A stretch of DNA of 64,000 nt from Ceratodon purpureus (lineage: Eukaryota > Streptophyta > Bryopsida > Pseudoditrichales > Ditrichaceae). Each line of letters opens with the position of its first letter. Within the stretch, counting starts at the first letter, position 1. The stretch lies in contig CM026429.1 in NCBI GenBank assembly GCA_014871385.1, positions 4,738,083-4,802,082 of the forward strand, in the 5' to 3' direction. The notes under the pieces were generated by a model that was not told where the DNA came from, did not search any database, and saw only the letters and a list, made by a program, of their open reading frames with translations. Both the position numbers and the translations under genes were made by a program. Positions 26,001-37,200 of the stretch are shown here, one piece after another.

Positions 26001-29000
26001 CGATATATGTCTGGTTGCAAGTGGAAATGCGGGAGATAGTATTTGCTCACTTCTGTAACTCCAAACGCAGAAATACATCACAAGATGCTGATATTTCAGG
26101 AGGTGTCTTTCATCATTATTTTTTATCTTGCTAGGTTTGTAAGAGCTAACGCGATTTTATGGCATGATGGTTTTGGGATCAGGGACCTAGTTGTTCGAAA
26201 GGAGATGGTTCCTGCACAATGAACACCACTTTCAATGATTGTACAACGGTAAGATCTTTCGAGGCTATTAACAATGTTCTCCTATGAAATTGAAATCGTG
26301 TGATGAACTAACCAAGTTGACGGAGGAAGTGATAGTGATACAGCTGTTTTTTCCTGCATTGATTATAGAATTTGGACAATTCTGCTGTGCAGTGTTTGTT
26401 CCAAGAGGATCTTCTTCAAGGCAAGCTGTCAGCAAGCCAGTTCCATGATAAATTGCCTTGGTTTCTCCAAGCATCCCCAACATCTGATTGCACCAAAGGA
26501 GGTCGTACTTCGTATCAAACTAGCCTTGACCTCACTGGTAAGTTTTTCCGTATTACGTATTCTGCGGACATTACCGCTATACGGTTCTGGTTGCGGTCAC
26601 CATTGTACATGAAGTTTCTGAATCGAAAATGGAGTCTAGACTCATTGACAATCTTACCAAAGAAAGATTCTCAGTTACATGGAAAACATCTACATTTGAG
26701 CAGCAAGGGTAGATATGTGTAGGGATACTGTACCGCAAGGGTGCGTCTAATTACTCATCAAGTCGGTCTGAAATGTTTTTTGATCCAGAGTTTTCTATCG
26801 CTATTTTTGCAGGATACGAAAGTGGAGTTATCAAGGCCTCGGAGTTTCGTTCGTTTCACACACCTCTCAATAAAGGGGTGAGCCATTCCTTCTCTTTACC
26901 CGGCTTTTGTACAGTATCTGCACCTAATTATCGGAGGACTTGACTGAAATTTATGCCGTTGTGCAGAGCGACTTCACTGAGGCGCTTCGGTCATTAAGGG
27001 ATCTCACCTCCAATATCTCTGCAAGATTTAATGTAAGTTCTTGACCAGTTTCTTTTGCTTGTAAAAAGACACTCTTCTAAGTACAGGGTCGATTTAGAAG
27101 TAGGGAAGATGTGTGGTTTAGAGTTGTACGTTATGAATTGGCTGTGGCTTTGGTATCAGGACAACCAGAAGCAATACATGTTTAGCAATACGTGAATAGT
27201 ACTTGAGGTATTACATATATGCAATGTGGTTTTGTGTCAATGATCTTTTGGCTCACCACCTCCTTCGTTGGCAATTGATAATTTTTACAGATAACCGTCT
27301 TTCCGTACTCGCCGTTTTACATCTTCTTCGACCAATATTTGGAAATAGTGTCGACAACTGTGCTCAGCATTTGTCTGCCTCTAGGTTAGTCTCTTAAAGG
27401 AGATACCTACAGTATTTTCAAGCTATACATTGTCTATTGAACATTCATTCCTAGTCTTCAGAAGATTCTTTTGTACTGGGGACTGCAATTCATAGTTACA
27501 ACATAAGTTGGTGTTAAGGGCAACAGATAGCAAAGATTAAGAGATCGTCTCAAACATTTACAAAATGATTATTAGTATTATGTTGCCCCGCAACAATTTT
27601 GCTAACTAACAATCGTTATCTGGATTGCACAGTGGCGGTGTTTGGAGTTAGCCTTTTGGTGACGACCAGGTAATTCCTCTAAAATTGTGGATGTGTCAAT
27701 TGGTTTCATATGTATTTCTGTGGTAATCACTCACCTTGCACAATGCATTGACTTCTAAAGTTTCAGTGTGTGCATGAGTTAAAGTCTAACGTGATTCACA
27801 TTTGTGCTTCAGTATTTGGGTTGCAATCATCAACTCGATGGTGACTGCTTCAATCGTCTTGAACCTGTTGGTGAGTTCACTAGCCCAAAACGCACATTAT
27901 TTCGATTCCAGTCCCTCGTACATTTCAAATGGTAGTTGCAGTGTTACCAGATGTGTTGTACTGAAGTGTACTGTTAGATTTATTTATTTGTTGACGAAAC
28001 AACTCCTCTAGGGATCCAACAGGTATTGTTGCTAGTATGTCTTAGCATGTCTAGACGGTCTTCCGGTGAGAGTTGACTGATCAGCGTGTTCGAATCGCTA
28101 TTTGTTTGAGTAACTTTGGTGTAAGTTTCTAATAGTTTTCTACGTAACAGGGTCTCATGGTACTGTGGAATATACAACTCAATGCGATCTCTATTACCAA
28201 TCTCATGATGGCGATTGGTATTTCCGTCGAATTTTGTGCACACATCACGCATGCATTCACGGTACGCCTCTGACACCATCCTTTCTTTCATTGACTTTCT
28301 TTTGTTTAACTGAGAATAAAGACAGGTTCTCAGGAATAGTTGAGATTATCTGGGTTTCGTAGTTATGAAATAGTATTTGCTGCCATTCAGATCAACAGTT
28401 TGAAATGGCAACAACCAATCAGTATCGTATGCTATGCTCTTAATAACGCGATTCACTTGGACTGTATAGATGTGCTCCGGGCGAAGGAGCGAGCGAATCA
28501 GCAAGGCTCTTGCAGCTGTAGGCCCATCTATTTTCAGGTACTGTCCTCGATATATCTCACATATATTTCCTCGGGTTTTCTCAAAGAAAAGAATGTGTTG
28601 CATCAGATTTTAAACCCATCATATAATACCCTGACTTGTTCGATTGCTAAGTACACGGGTTTGATATAATACAAATTGCTGAAAATTCTCTATTGGTAAT
28701 TTTTTGCAGTGGAATCACTCTCACAAACTTCTTAGGGATTGCAATCCTTTTTTTCTCCCAAAGTAGAATTATTCAGGTAAATCAGAAAACTTCCCACCTT
28801 GAATTTCTGCTAATATCAACTTTATTGCATCTAGAATTTTCTTGTCTGGCTGAAATCTTCACCTAAGTAATAAGCTCTCTTTTTGGAGCTAAGATGTTGA
28901 AACGGTCCTGAAGTCCCATTTGCTTCAAGACATTTTCATAACAACTGTGGCCATCAGAATGTCATTGAGACCTTAGCAGCTTCATCGTTGATGTCTCCCG

Positions 29001-29493
29001 CAAAGATTACAGCGCCCATGCCTAGAAATGCTTCTGTATTGTGTTGTGGATTGAATGCCAGAAGTTGACAAAAAAGTGGCGTTGATAACAGGTGTACTAT
29101 TTCCGTATGTACTTAAGCCTTCTGATACTAGGAGCAATTCATGGTTTCGTCTTTTTACCTGTAAGTCATTTCCAACGTAACCTCCATCTGAGAACGCTCT
29201 TCCTGAATTAATGATTTCAATTCGGCAGAACATTCTTTCTAATATCAATCTCCTTGCTTCTGAGATTCAACAGCTGCACCATGCATGCCCCTTTTTTTCT
29301 GACTTCGTTGTGGTGAATGCGGCAGGTTTTACTAAGTGTAGCTGGTCCTCGCTCTTTGGCATTTTTTTCATACACCGTAGACGGCAAAGCTGTGTACTAC
29401 AAGAACCAAGACCACGACCATCACTTCAACGCCATTACAATCAAAGAACCCGTCTCTCCGGAAACTCCCAGTACCTCCGAAGCAGCATGCTGA
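17092..29493 (+). CDS. NPC1: Niemann-Pick C1-type sterol transporter, 39 coding exons
   Basis: Exons: 17092-17133, 17289-17347, 17508-17616, 17913-18020, 18239-18355, 18677-18827, 19070-19314, 19743-19919, 20194-20264, 20522-20639, 21133-21216, 21495-21590, 21834-21935, 22039-22107, 22341-22436, 22595-22702, 22941-23054, 23205-23291, 23450-23578, 23802-24000, 24168-24314, 24596-24654, 24878-24961, 25078-25146, 25363-25439, 25559-25619, 25752-25901, 26183-26248, 26369-26537, 26813-26877, 26967-27032, 27291-27384, 27633-27669, 27813-27870, 28151-28261, 28470-28537, 28710-28776, 29092-29160, 29326-29493; 1321 aa, near the usual plant size. Signal peptide ([14 protein letters not shown]), Cys-rich sterol-binding N-domain ([34 protein letters not shown]), first membrane span [20 protein letters not shown] near residue 283, sterol-sensing domain about 615-790 ([13 protein letters not shown]), and the final RND-type bundle ([20 protein letters not shown], then ASVFSG replaced by PSIFSG). 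NPC1 moves sterol out of the lysosomal or vacuolar lumen through its membrane. Exons 1-2 use a GC donor. Two in-frame ATGs (17092, 17098) are possible starts. Confidence 0.93.
20188..20194 (+). other. Tandem NAGNAG splice acceptor at NPC1 exon 9
   Basis: The acceptor reads AATAGCAG/GAC. Splicing at TAG or at CAG differs by three bases, adding or omitting one glutamine in the cytosolic loop after the first membrane span without changing frame. Confidence 0.6.
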
Positions 29494-30440
29494 CTCTCTC
29501 CACTGAGAAAACAGTACCTAGAAATGTATCATAGTATCTAACATCAGGATGAAAATCACACACATTCAATTTACACATTGACACTGGGATGGACAGGTTC
29601 AACTAGACCCTCTCCTAAACTATGATAGATTCTCATTTTTTTGCCAGGCTAACCTTTAGCTGCGACCCGAAAGTCGACACGTCTAGCGTGTCATCCCTGT
29701 ACCATAGATTGAAAGAATTAGTGCTAAGCATATCAGCAGAGAGAGAACATATCCGGAGTCGTTAGAACTAGATTAAAGGCGGGCACTCTGCATGTCATCA
29801 ACATGTTGTACCTAATGCTTCACTGACCCAAATATATTGCCACGGTTTTCTAGACTCCTGAATGACTCTTGTGAATGACCAAAGCTATGCATACACGTCC
29901 ACCTTATGACCCGAAGCTGAACCACTGCAACAGTTTATACACAAACATAAAAATTCAAACCTCATCAGATCAGGAGCGAAGTATTCATCGGCATTTGAAG
30001 ACGAAAAAACTCACCTCAACACCGACACAGATGTTGCATTTCATTTCCACCTGAGCGGGAATTCCTTTCGCAACTGAGAAGTGGGGCATCACTGAAACAA
30101 GTCATTCCAGCAAACTAAATCAACACAGAAGTAGGTTAGAAATCACTGTGTCAGGAAGGATATGAGCAACGAACTCCGAAGAAACACTTTACTCCAAACG
30201 CTTTACTCATTCATCCGAGATGTGAGGTAGCTGCCACATTCTTTCAACGGCGCCCACAACTCCACATAAACTAAAACAACAGTTTGGATTTGTCAGAGAA
30301 ATCATCTTTTGAAGCATGAAAATTTGAGCTCATATTGCAAAACCAATTGCTATCATATTGAGCATGATGGTTTTGCAACACTCTCATTGAATTTTTGTGA
30401 GAAGGGTCATTGCCCGGGTGAATTTAGAAGGTTGGAGGCT
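29494..30440. other. Intergenic between NPC1 and the zinc-finger gene
   Basis: Contains the NPC1 3' UTR and the presumed promoter of the next gene. A frame open from 30309 continues into the zinc-finger gene, but its first 44 codons look like 5' leader. No other gene is seen. Confidence 0.5.
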
Positions 30441-31798
30441 ATGGCTGTGGCGTTAGCTGGAGCTGGAGCTGGACTTGGAGCTGGGCTTGGAGTTGGTAGT
30501 GGGTTGCATGCCCAATGTCCACAATTGCTGCAACGTTCCGCGCATCGGCAGCAGTTGGGTAGGGCGAAGGGGGCGCAGAGAGTGGCAGGGAGGGCGCGGG
30601 CAGCTGTGTCGGAGCTTGTGGAAGCCTCGCAATCCATCCAAGCTGCGCCTGACCTCACCTGGCAGATTTGGGCTGGAACTCTTGGTGGGTTGTCGCCCTC
30701 TCTTGCTCTGAATTGCCGTCGTTGCCTATGTGGGTGTGTAGTTATGGTTCGTTAGAATCAGCAATTGTACATGTCCATGCATTGTTTGTTGGAATTGTGA
30801 GGCTATGGCGAGGTTTTGTAAACCGGTTTATGTTTTAGGTTTGGAGTTTAGTTTGTAGGGTGGAGGTTTTTGTTTATTTCTAGGCACCGGTGGTTACATG
30901 TTCATGCCGCAAATTTATGGTAACTTTCCTTTGTTTTTTTCCTCTGTCACGGCAAAATGTGGCGGGGCTTTTGAATCTGTAGCAGTTTGCATTTCGCAGA
31001 GACTTTTTTCTGATTAAGTAGTGAAGGTGGCAGATTGTTGCAATAGGTTAGACTGTGATTCTTGACGGAGAGATTATTGAGGAGTGCATCATGACTATAA
31101 GTAGAGGGGTTGGGGAATCGATCAATTACTCATGGGCGATAGTTTATATTGATTGTTACAGAGTGATGACGAAGTGAGGGCTTATAATCAGAGTGTGTTG
31201 GATGTGAATCAGCTGGAGTGACGCCCTTCGTAATCGCTGGAATCGAGTTCAGCAAGCGCATTGTGAGTTTATCAACAAAAATCTAATCTCTATCGGGAAG
31301 CTGAGAGCAGATCTCAACATAGATCTCACTGCCATGAACTCATTTTGAATGTACATGGAATTTTATTGGTTTGAATATGAGATGTTACACACTTTGTTGA
31401 AGTTTGGAATGAGGATATCTTAGTATTAAGAATAACATGACCATGGTAATGCAGGCGGCTCAAAAACGGTGTTCAGTATGCGGTGGATCAGGTCTTGTGA
31501 AGAAAGCTGGATCCTACTTTCGATGCGGTAACTGTGGTAAGTCCTTCATTCTCCACTCTCCAACTTACCTCTGAGTTTTCATTTTGAAGATGGTCGTGAT
31601 TATCAGTCATGTCTTCCATGACAGAGGTGGCATTGGTTGGTTTCTTATGATTTGTTTCTACACTTCTTATAATTTACTCCTGAGGGAGTTGTTCCGGTTC
31701 TCTTGTTCAATGAGTATCAATGCTTTAAACACTTTTGTGTGGCAATTGCAGGAGGATTCTTACCATGGTACTCATGGAGAAGGTTTTTCAAAGGATGA
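30441..31798 (+). CDS. Small plastid zinc-finger protein resembling FtsH5-interacting protein (FIP)
   Basis: Four exons: 30441-30684, 31213-31262, 31455-31536, 31752-31798, all phases agreeing, 140 aa. The N-terminus is Ala/Gly-rich then basic (QLGRAKGAQRVAGRARAA), consistent with a plastid transit peptide. Then come TWQIWAGTLAGVTPFVIAGI (probable membrane span), one DnaJ-like zinc-finger half (CSVCGGSG plus CGNCGG) and the C-terminus GGFLPWYSWRRFFKG. This order matches the plant family that includes Arabidopsis FIP, a thylakoid protein that binds the FtsH5 protease; that identity is from memory of the family, not from a search. Exon 2 is only 50 bp and was found by looking for the missing GVTPFV segment. 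ATG 30441 is preferred over upstream in-frame codons because it starts the transit-like region. Confidence 0.82.
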
Positions 31799-34218
31799 TT
31801 GATCTCTTAGAATTTGCTGGATTATATTCTACTTACCATTATGAAGCACGATTAAATTCTCATTTTCCTTGGCCTTTGTTAGCCTTGTGAGTGTATTTCA
31901 GCAACTTATTTTAGGATACTGTTCTACAAATTGAAGAGCTTAGGTGTTAGACCAGTATAAATTGATTTGTAGTGAGATCGTTGCTTTTGCAAAGTGCTTT
32001 CAGAAGTACTCTCCTTGCACAGATATTCTCACAATGTAGCTTTGGAGTTTGTAAATTGTACACAAGATATGGACTGGTATGCTTCGTCTGTGCTGTGAAT
32101 TATGTTGCTAATGGAGCCTGCAAGTTTGCAATTCACATGTCTATTCCATTTCATAGTAATAACAAGGGCGCCTCTTGTTCAGTTGTGAACAATCCACTGT
32201 TGCTATAATTTTGTTTTAAACTAGATATTGGGTGTTGTGATTATTAGAAAAACATACGAGACATATATTTCACTTCTACAAAACACCGAAATCTGTCAAT
32301 AACTTGTACCACCATCAACATCAAGACAAATGATAAACACATAGACGTGTCATTAGTTTCATAGTATCTTCTACTGATTCAATTTGTGATAAATCATTGT
32401 CTGTATTGGTTACAGGCGTTCACTTCCCACTCTGTGTAGTGGAGGGATCACAGGCCTGAATGTTCTCAGCAGGTCACCCTTCCTGGCATGCTCCTATGCA
32501 CCATCTTCCCCTTATGGTGTAAGCACCTATACCTGGACCCCCTAAAAGGCGAACACCTCAAATTCTTGCTCCACTCGAGATTTGATCACCCTATAATTAT
32601 CCATAATATACCCCATGCGTACATGTAGTAGGGTGTCCGGCAATAGGTTAACCTATATTGGTTACTTCTAAAATTTGTAGTTATTATTGAAAGTGCTTAT
32701 AAATATCCTAAAAATGGGAAAACTTCGTCTTTTCTTCTTGTAAATCACTGAAAAATAGTAAGCCACTCATTCCATCTCGACAAGTATAGTGAATTCTTTA
32801 AATGTACAAAAATAGGTGATGTTGCCTTAAAGATCTTTACTTCCATACCTTTGTCCTATAGGCTTTGGATACCTAATTCACGTCGTTTTAACACACTTCA
32901 CAGACACTTAAGAAACAGACCAAAGTTTCTCTCTCTATTGGCAATCAGCTGAGTGTTCACATGGAATTCATAAAGAGAGAAGATGAACAATGAACTATGT
33001 CAGCTTAGTCTATTTGAATTCTTCCACAGAGAAAAAAAATTATCCACATCCACTTTACTTTATTTCGAAAAGCAAAAATATCATCAACACATCTGACATC
33101 CTCAGCTGAAAATCTTAGTAACTTCAAAACTTACTTCTGATTTCTTCTCAAAATGCAAATTTCATAACTAATTTTTTGCAAAAAAAGTTTGTAGAGTAAC
33201 AACATGTCTGTTCAAAGAACTCATTATTAGAGTTAAAATTCAGTTGTACTTTCCACAATTATATTTAGATGTACTTCAAAGATCCCGGCAGAAAAGGAAA
33301 ACCAATTTACTCAATGCACAAATGTCCAATTCCATCTACTTATACCAATATCACACACTCATTAATTTTAATATCAATTTCTGTCACTGTCCTTGAATTA
33401 AGACTGATGGAAAACAAAATTCATGCAGACTGGGCCCAGAACTTACACACACTGATGCTCCCACAACTAGACAATGAAGCATCAAATCCATGCTCAACCT
33501 ACTCATGATCTCCCACTCCACAGCACTAGCTCACGATGTGTTCCATCTGGATCACATCACAAAACCAGAATCTCGAAGGACATCACAAAACCTCCACTAC
33601 ATTAGTCATGGAGACTCATCAGTCACACCAAAATCAGCTCTGACTGATCAACCATGTCCCAGCATGAATCACTTCAGATTCTCACAACATCGAATCCATG
33701 GAAGAGACACCACGTCGTGGAGGAAGATGAAGTGAAAGCACATAATTTAAGAAGATGTGGAGCATCAAGAGATCATCAACCATGGATCAGTGAATTATGA
33801 GAAGTTGAATCAGTCATGACATGATCCTCATTTTTACTGCCATATATATGCAGCTGTGTCTTCATTTTCATTCTAACTTGTAACCATAGTGATCCATGAT
33901 CAGTACAGTACTTGTTAGATCTCTTGTGAGTATGTTGTGTTGAAGATGAGGTTGAAGATCATGTCTGATGGCTTAATTCTTCAGATTATGTCTCCCTTGT
34001 GCTGTTTGTGTTTGTGAAGTTGTAGAGGTTGAAGACAGAATTCATGTTCACTGAGTTGACAGAATTGATCATGTTGGCGATGGTGCAAGAGAATTCATGA
34101 GGAGGAGATGGGTTAGTGCTTAGCTAGTTGATGATCTGTTGCGTAGAGAGAGTTCTGATACAATTTGTAGAGAGAATTGTGAGAATTTGTGAGCTTGCTG
34201 ATCTGCTGGTCTTTTGGA
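31799..34218. other. Intergenic, no gene seen
   Basis: 3' flank of the zinc-finger gene, AT-rich spacer, and the presumed promoter and leader of the GMI1-like gene in the last several hundred bases. Frames at 33269-33735 have no recognisable motif and no splice partner. Confidence 0.5.
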
Positions 34219-37200
34219 ATGGGAGAGCCGCGGCCGAAGACACCGCCGGTTGGGTTGATGAGGATGAGGCGCAGTACAGGACGTGACCCCGCCGAGAGCC
34301 CCATACATTCTCATCTGTCAGCGCCAGCGTCCATGCATGGGGGTCGGAACGTTCGCCGCCGCATCGACCTTGATAGTCCATCACAAGATGGGCGGGTGGC
34401 GACTACTGAGTTTTCTACTGTGTTTGAGTTCCATGTGTATCTGCCCAACAGGACCTCCGTTGAAGTGAAGGTGGTTGCGGAGAAGTGTAAGAACTTGACA
34501 GTGCAGGAGTTTGTAAGATTGGTGAGGGAGGTATACTTGAGCAAATTGTGCTCCGACATGAGGGTGAGGCAGAAGCAGCGGGAGATCGCTTGGGGAGACC
34601 ATGTGCACATCGAGGATTTCCACGGGAAGCCTGTTGATGATGGTGAATTTGCATTGGGTCATGAGTCGAAAGCCGCCAGGGTTCTTCTGCTGTATGTGAG
34701 TTCCTCTGCTTTTGATGATCTTGTGCTCATTCCATCTGAATGGCAGAGGTCTCATGTGAGTACTCGTGGTGTTTTCCGATTAGGTTGTGCACTTGTTTTA
34801 GTAACATTGTTTCTCTTTCCTCTTTTTTCCTCATTCGCAGGATGGTCACCCTGATACGGTTCATGCTCATTCGGTAAGTCGCTGTCTCCTTAAGATCATG
34901 AATGAATTGTCTCTTCTTTTCTTTGATTTCTAAGCTAGAAAGTTCTCTCGTTGCAATGTATGGCCAGGGCTTGTAAATGTTTAAGATCCATTTTGATGTT
35001 TGATTAGAAGTTTGGTTTGAGAACACTTCTAACAATGGAGAAATGTGTGTCCTTAGGGCTTTTGGAATGTGACACCAGAGCCCCAGATGCTCGGGGTGTT
35101 GCCACAGGATTACACTCTGTTCTCGGCGCTAGCGGATGAAGTGGTATGGATTTTTTATAATTGATGGCTTTGATAAACACCATGTCGGATGTTAAGTTTT
35201 TCTACTCAATGTCTCGCAGGTTTTGGGTTTAGGGTTTTAACTTTGAAGGGTTTTGGTTTTGCACAGGATAACTCTCTGCAAGCTGTATTTCAACTGGAGT
35301 TTGGGAAACAGCGTCTCATATGGTACATTCTCTTTGACTCATCTTTCTCCAAAAAAATTAGGAAATTATTCCGCAAACGGAATTGACAATGCCCGGAACT
35401 TGTTTCGCAGTGTGAACCTCGACCAGGAAGAGGGGAAGATCAGCATATTTGACACAGGCAAAGGCATGGATGGCACCCCTCAGAACTGTATTTCAAAATG
35501 GTAAAGATCGCATCCTCCTTCGTCATCTCAAAATATCACAATCGTCTGATTAATGAAGTCTGTAGTGATTTTTGGACTTTCCTTCGAATGTCGCTCGTTT
35601 GGTATGTTCTAACATAGTGGAAAACTTGAATATGTCGAGATTAATGAAAGGACTTGTGGGCATGACTTGAAATTCTGAATTTCTGAATCTACTCTACAGG
35701 GGAACTATAGGATCCTCTATGAACCGGCACTCAGTTGCTGAGGCGATTGGTGGAAAACCTCCATACCTGAAGGTAGAAATCTGCACTTCTATCTGATTTT
35801 CTTCTGCTGATTGAAAATGAGTGCATAACTAGTTGAGAGATGCGTTACAGGATTAGAGGATCATTCATTGTTGTTGGTTGATTTGATGTGCAGCCCAACT
35901 TTGGAATGTATGGATTTGGAGGAATTGGAGCTGGGCTTCACCTTGGCGGGTTCATCCCAACCTTCTCCGATTTTGTCCTTTTCCATAGACCTTTTTTCGC
36001 TTCTCAAAACAGTTTAGTCCAACTTATTGTGGAGGAAAATAAGGTTACTGCTGGGAGCACTCAAATTCTAACTTAGAGGTGGTTTAAGGTGGTTAATATC
36101 TTCAACTGACATCTCTCTTTCACATGGTGGACCTGTCGTGCAGAAACATATCAGTCTATTCCAAAACGGAGGTATCCCAGAGAGTGGCCATTTTGCATTT
36201 GGGGAGGAAGTCCTTGACAACAAGCGTAAAAGCTGGTAGTGTTTGGAAGGTATATGATATATTTCTTACTACCTTGCTAAGCTTGAAGCCTTGATCACAA
36301 TTTGCACTTGCCTTTGTTGTGATAATAGTTTCTTTCCTGAAGTTCTATTTTACCAATACAACGTGTTTGTCATATGCAAAGACGGGAGGTGAGTTTCGTT
36401 CACCAACACAACAAGAGCTTCAATGGTCTCCGCATGAAAGCTTCACCAAGGTAATTCGTTGTTCACGATTAATAAATTTGGTTCTTTCACTTCGGAAAAT
36501 ATATTTTGTGTGTCGTGAAATTCTACTTGTATTGTTGCATGGCCAAGGCTTGTCTAGTTCCGTTTCTAAGGATTAATCGTATCCAACGTTGCATGGGAAT
36601 CACTACCTAAATCACATAAAATCTAAAGCTAGCGTAATTTCGGAAGCCCAGGCAGAGAGAGAACTGATACTTTCAACAAAACTTGAAACATAGATGTCAG
36701 TTGAAGATATTATCAAGTTGATATCAAGTTGACATCTATCTTTCACATGTCAACTTCGTTTCACTCTGCCAGCACGCTTATGAAATTGCTGACGTTTACT
36801 GAATCTTGTAAATCACAGGTAGAAATCTCGGATCTGAGTTGCGATGTTCGATCATGGAGGGTTGAAGAGGTTCAGCGCAAGCTAAAAGATTATTATTTTC
36901 CCTACATTCAAGTACGGACACTCTAACTTAACACTGTTGATGCCTTGTTTAGAAAAGTCAAACATCCTACAAAGTTTAGACCTTCCATCGTTCAATGAAA
37001 TCATAAAGTTAACATCACAAACGTGGGACGTTTTGATGCAGAATGACGAAGGGGAGGGTGGAATAACTGAAACGCCTGTGGAAATCCGGGTGAGAAAACA
37101 CACTGCTCTCAGATCACATTGTCATTTCCTTGTTGCATTTGGGGTTACAACACTGAGTTTCCATGCTTCGTATGCAGGTTAATGGTGAGAATCTGGCGGG

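Noticed and set aside
33269-33735. Overlapping 79- and 81-codon frames upstream of the GMI1-like gene
   Set aside because: No family similarity and unusual composition; more likely promoter or leader sequence.
35267-35410. Reading the GMI1-like exon 4 straight on into GNYSANGIDNARN
   Set aside because: It needs a frame change; splicing 35322 to 35411 gives QRLICVNLDQEEGKISIFD, which matches the family better.
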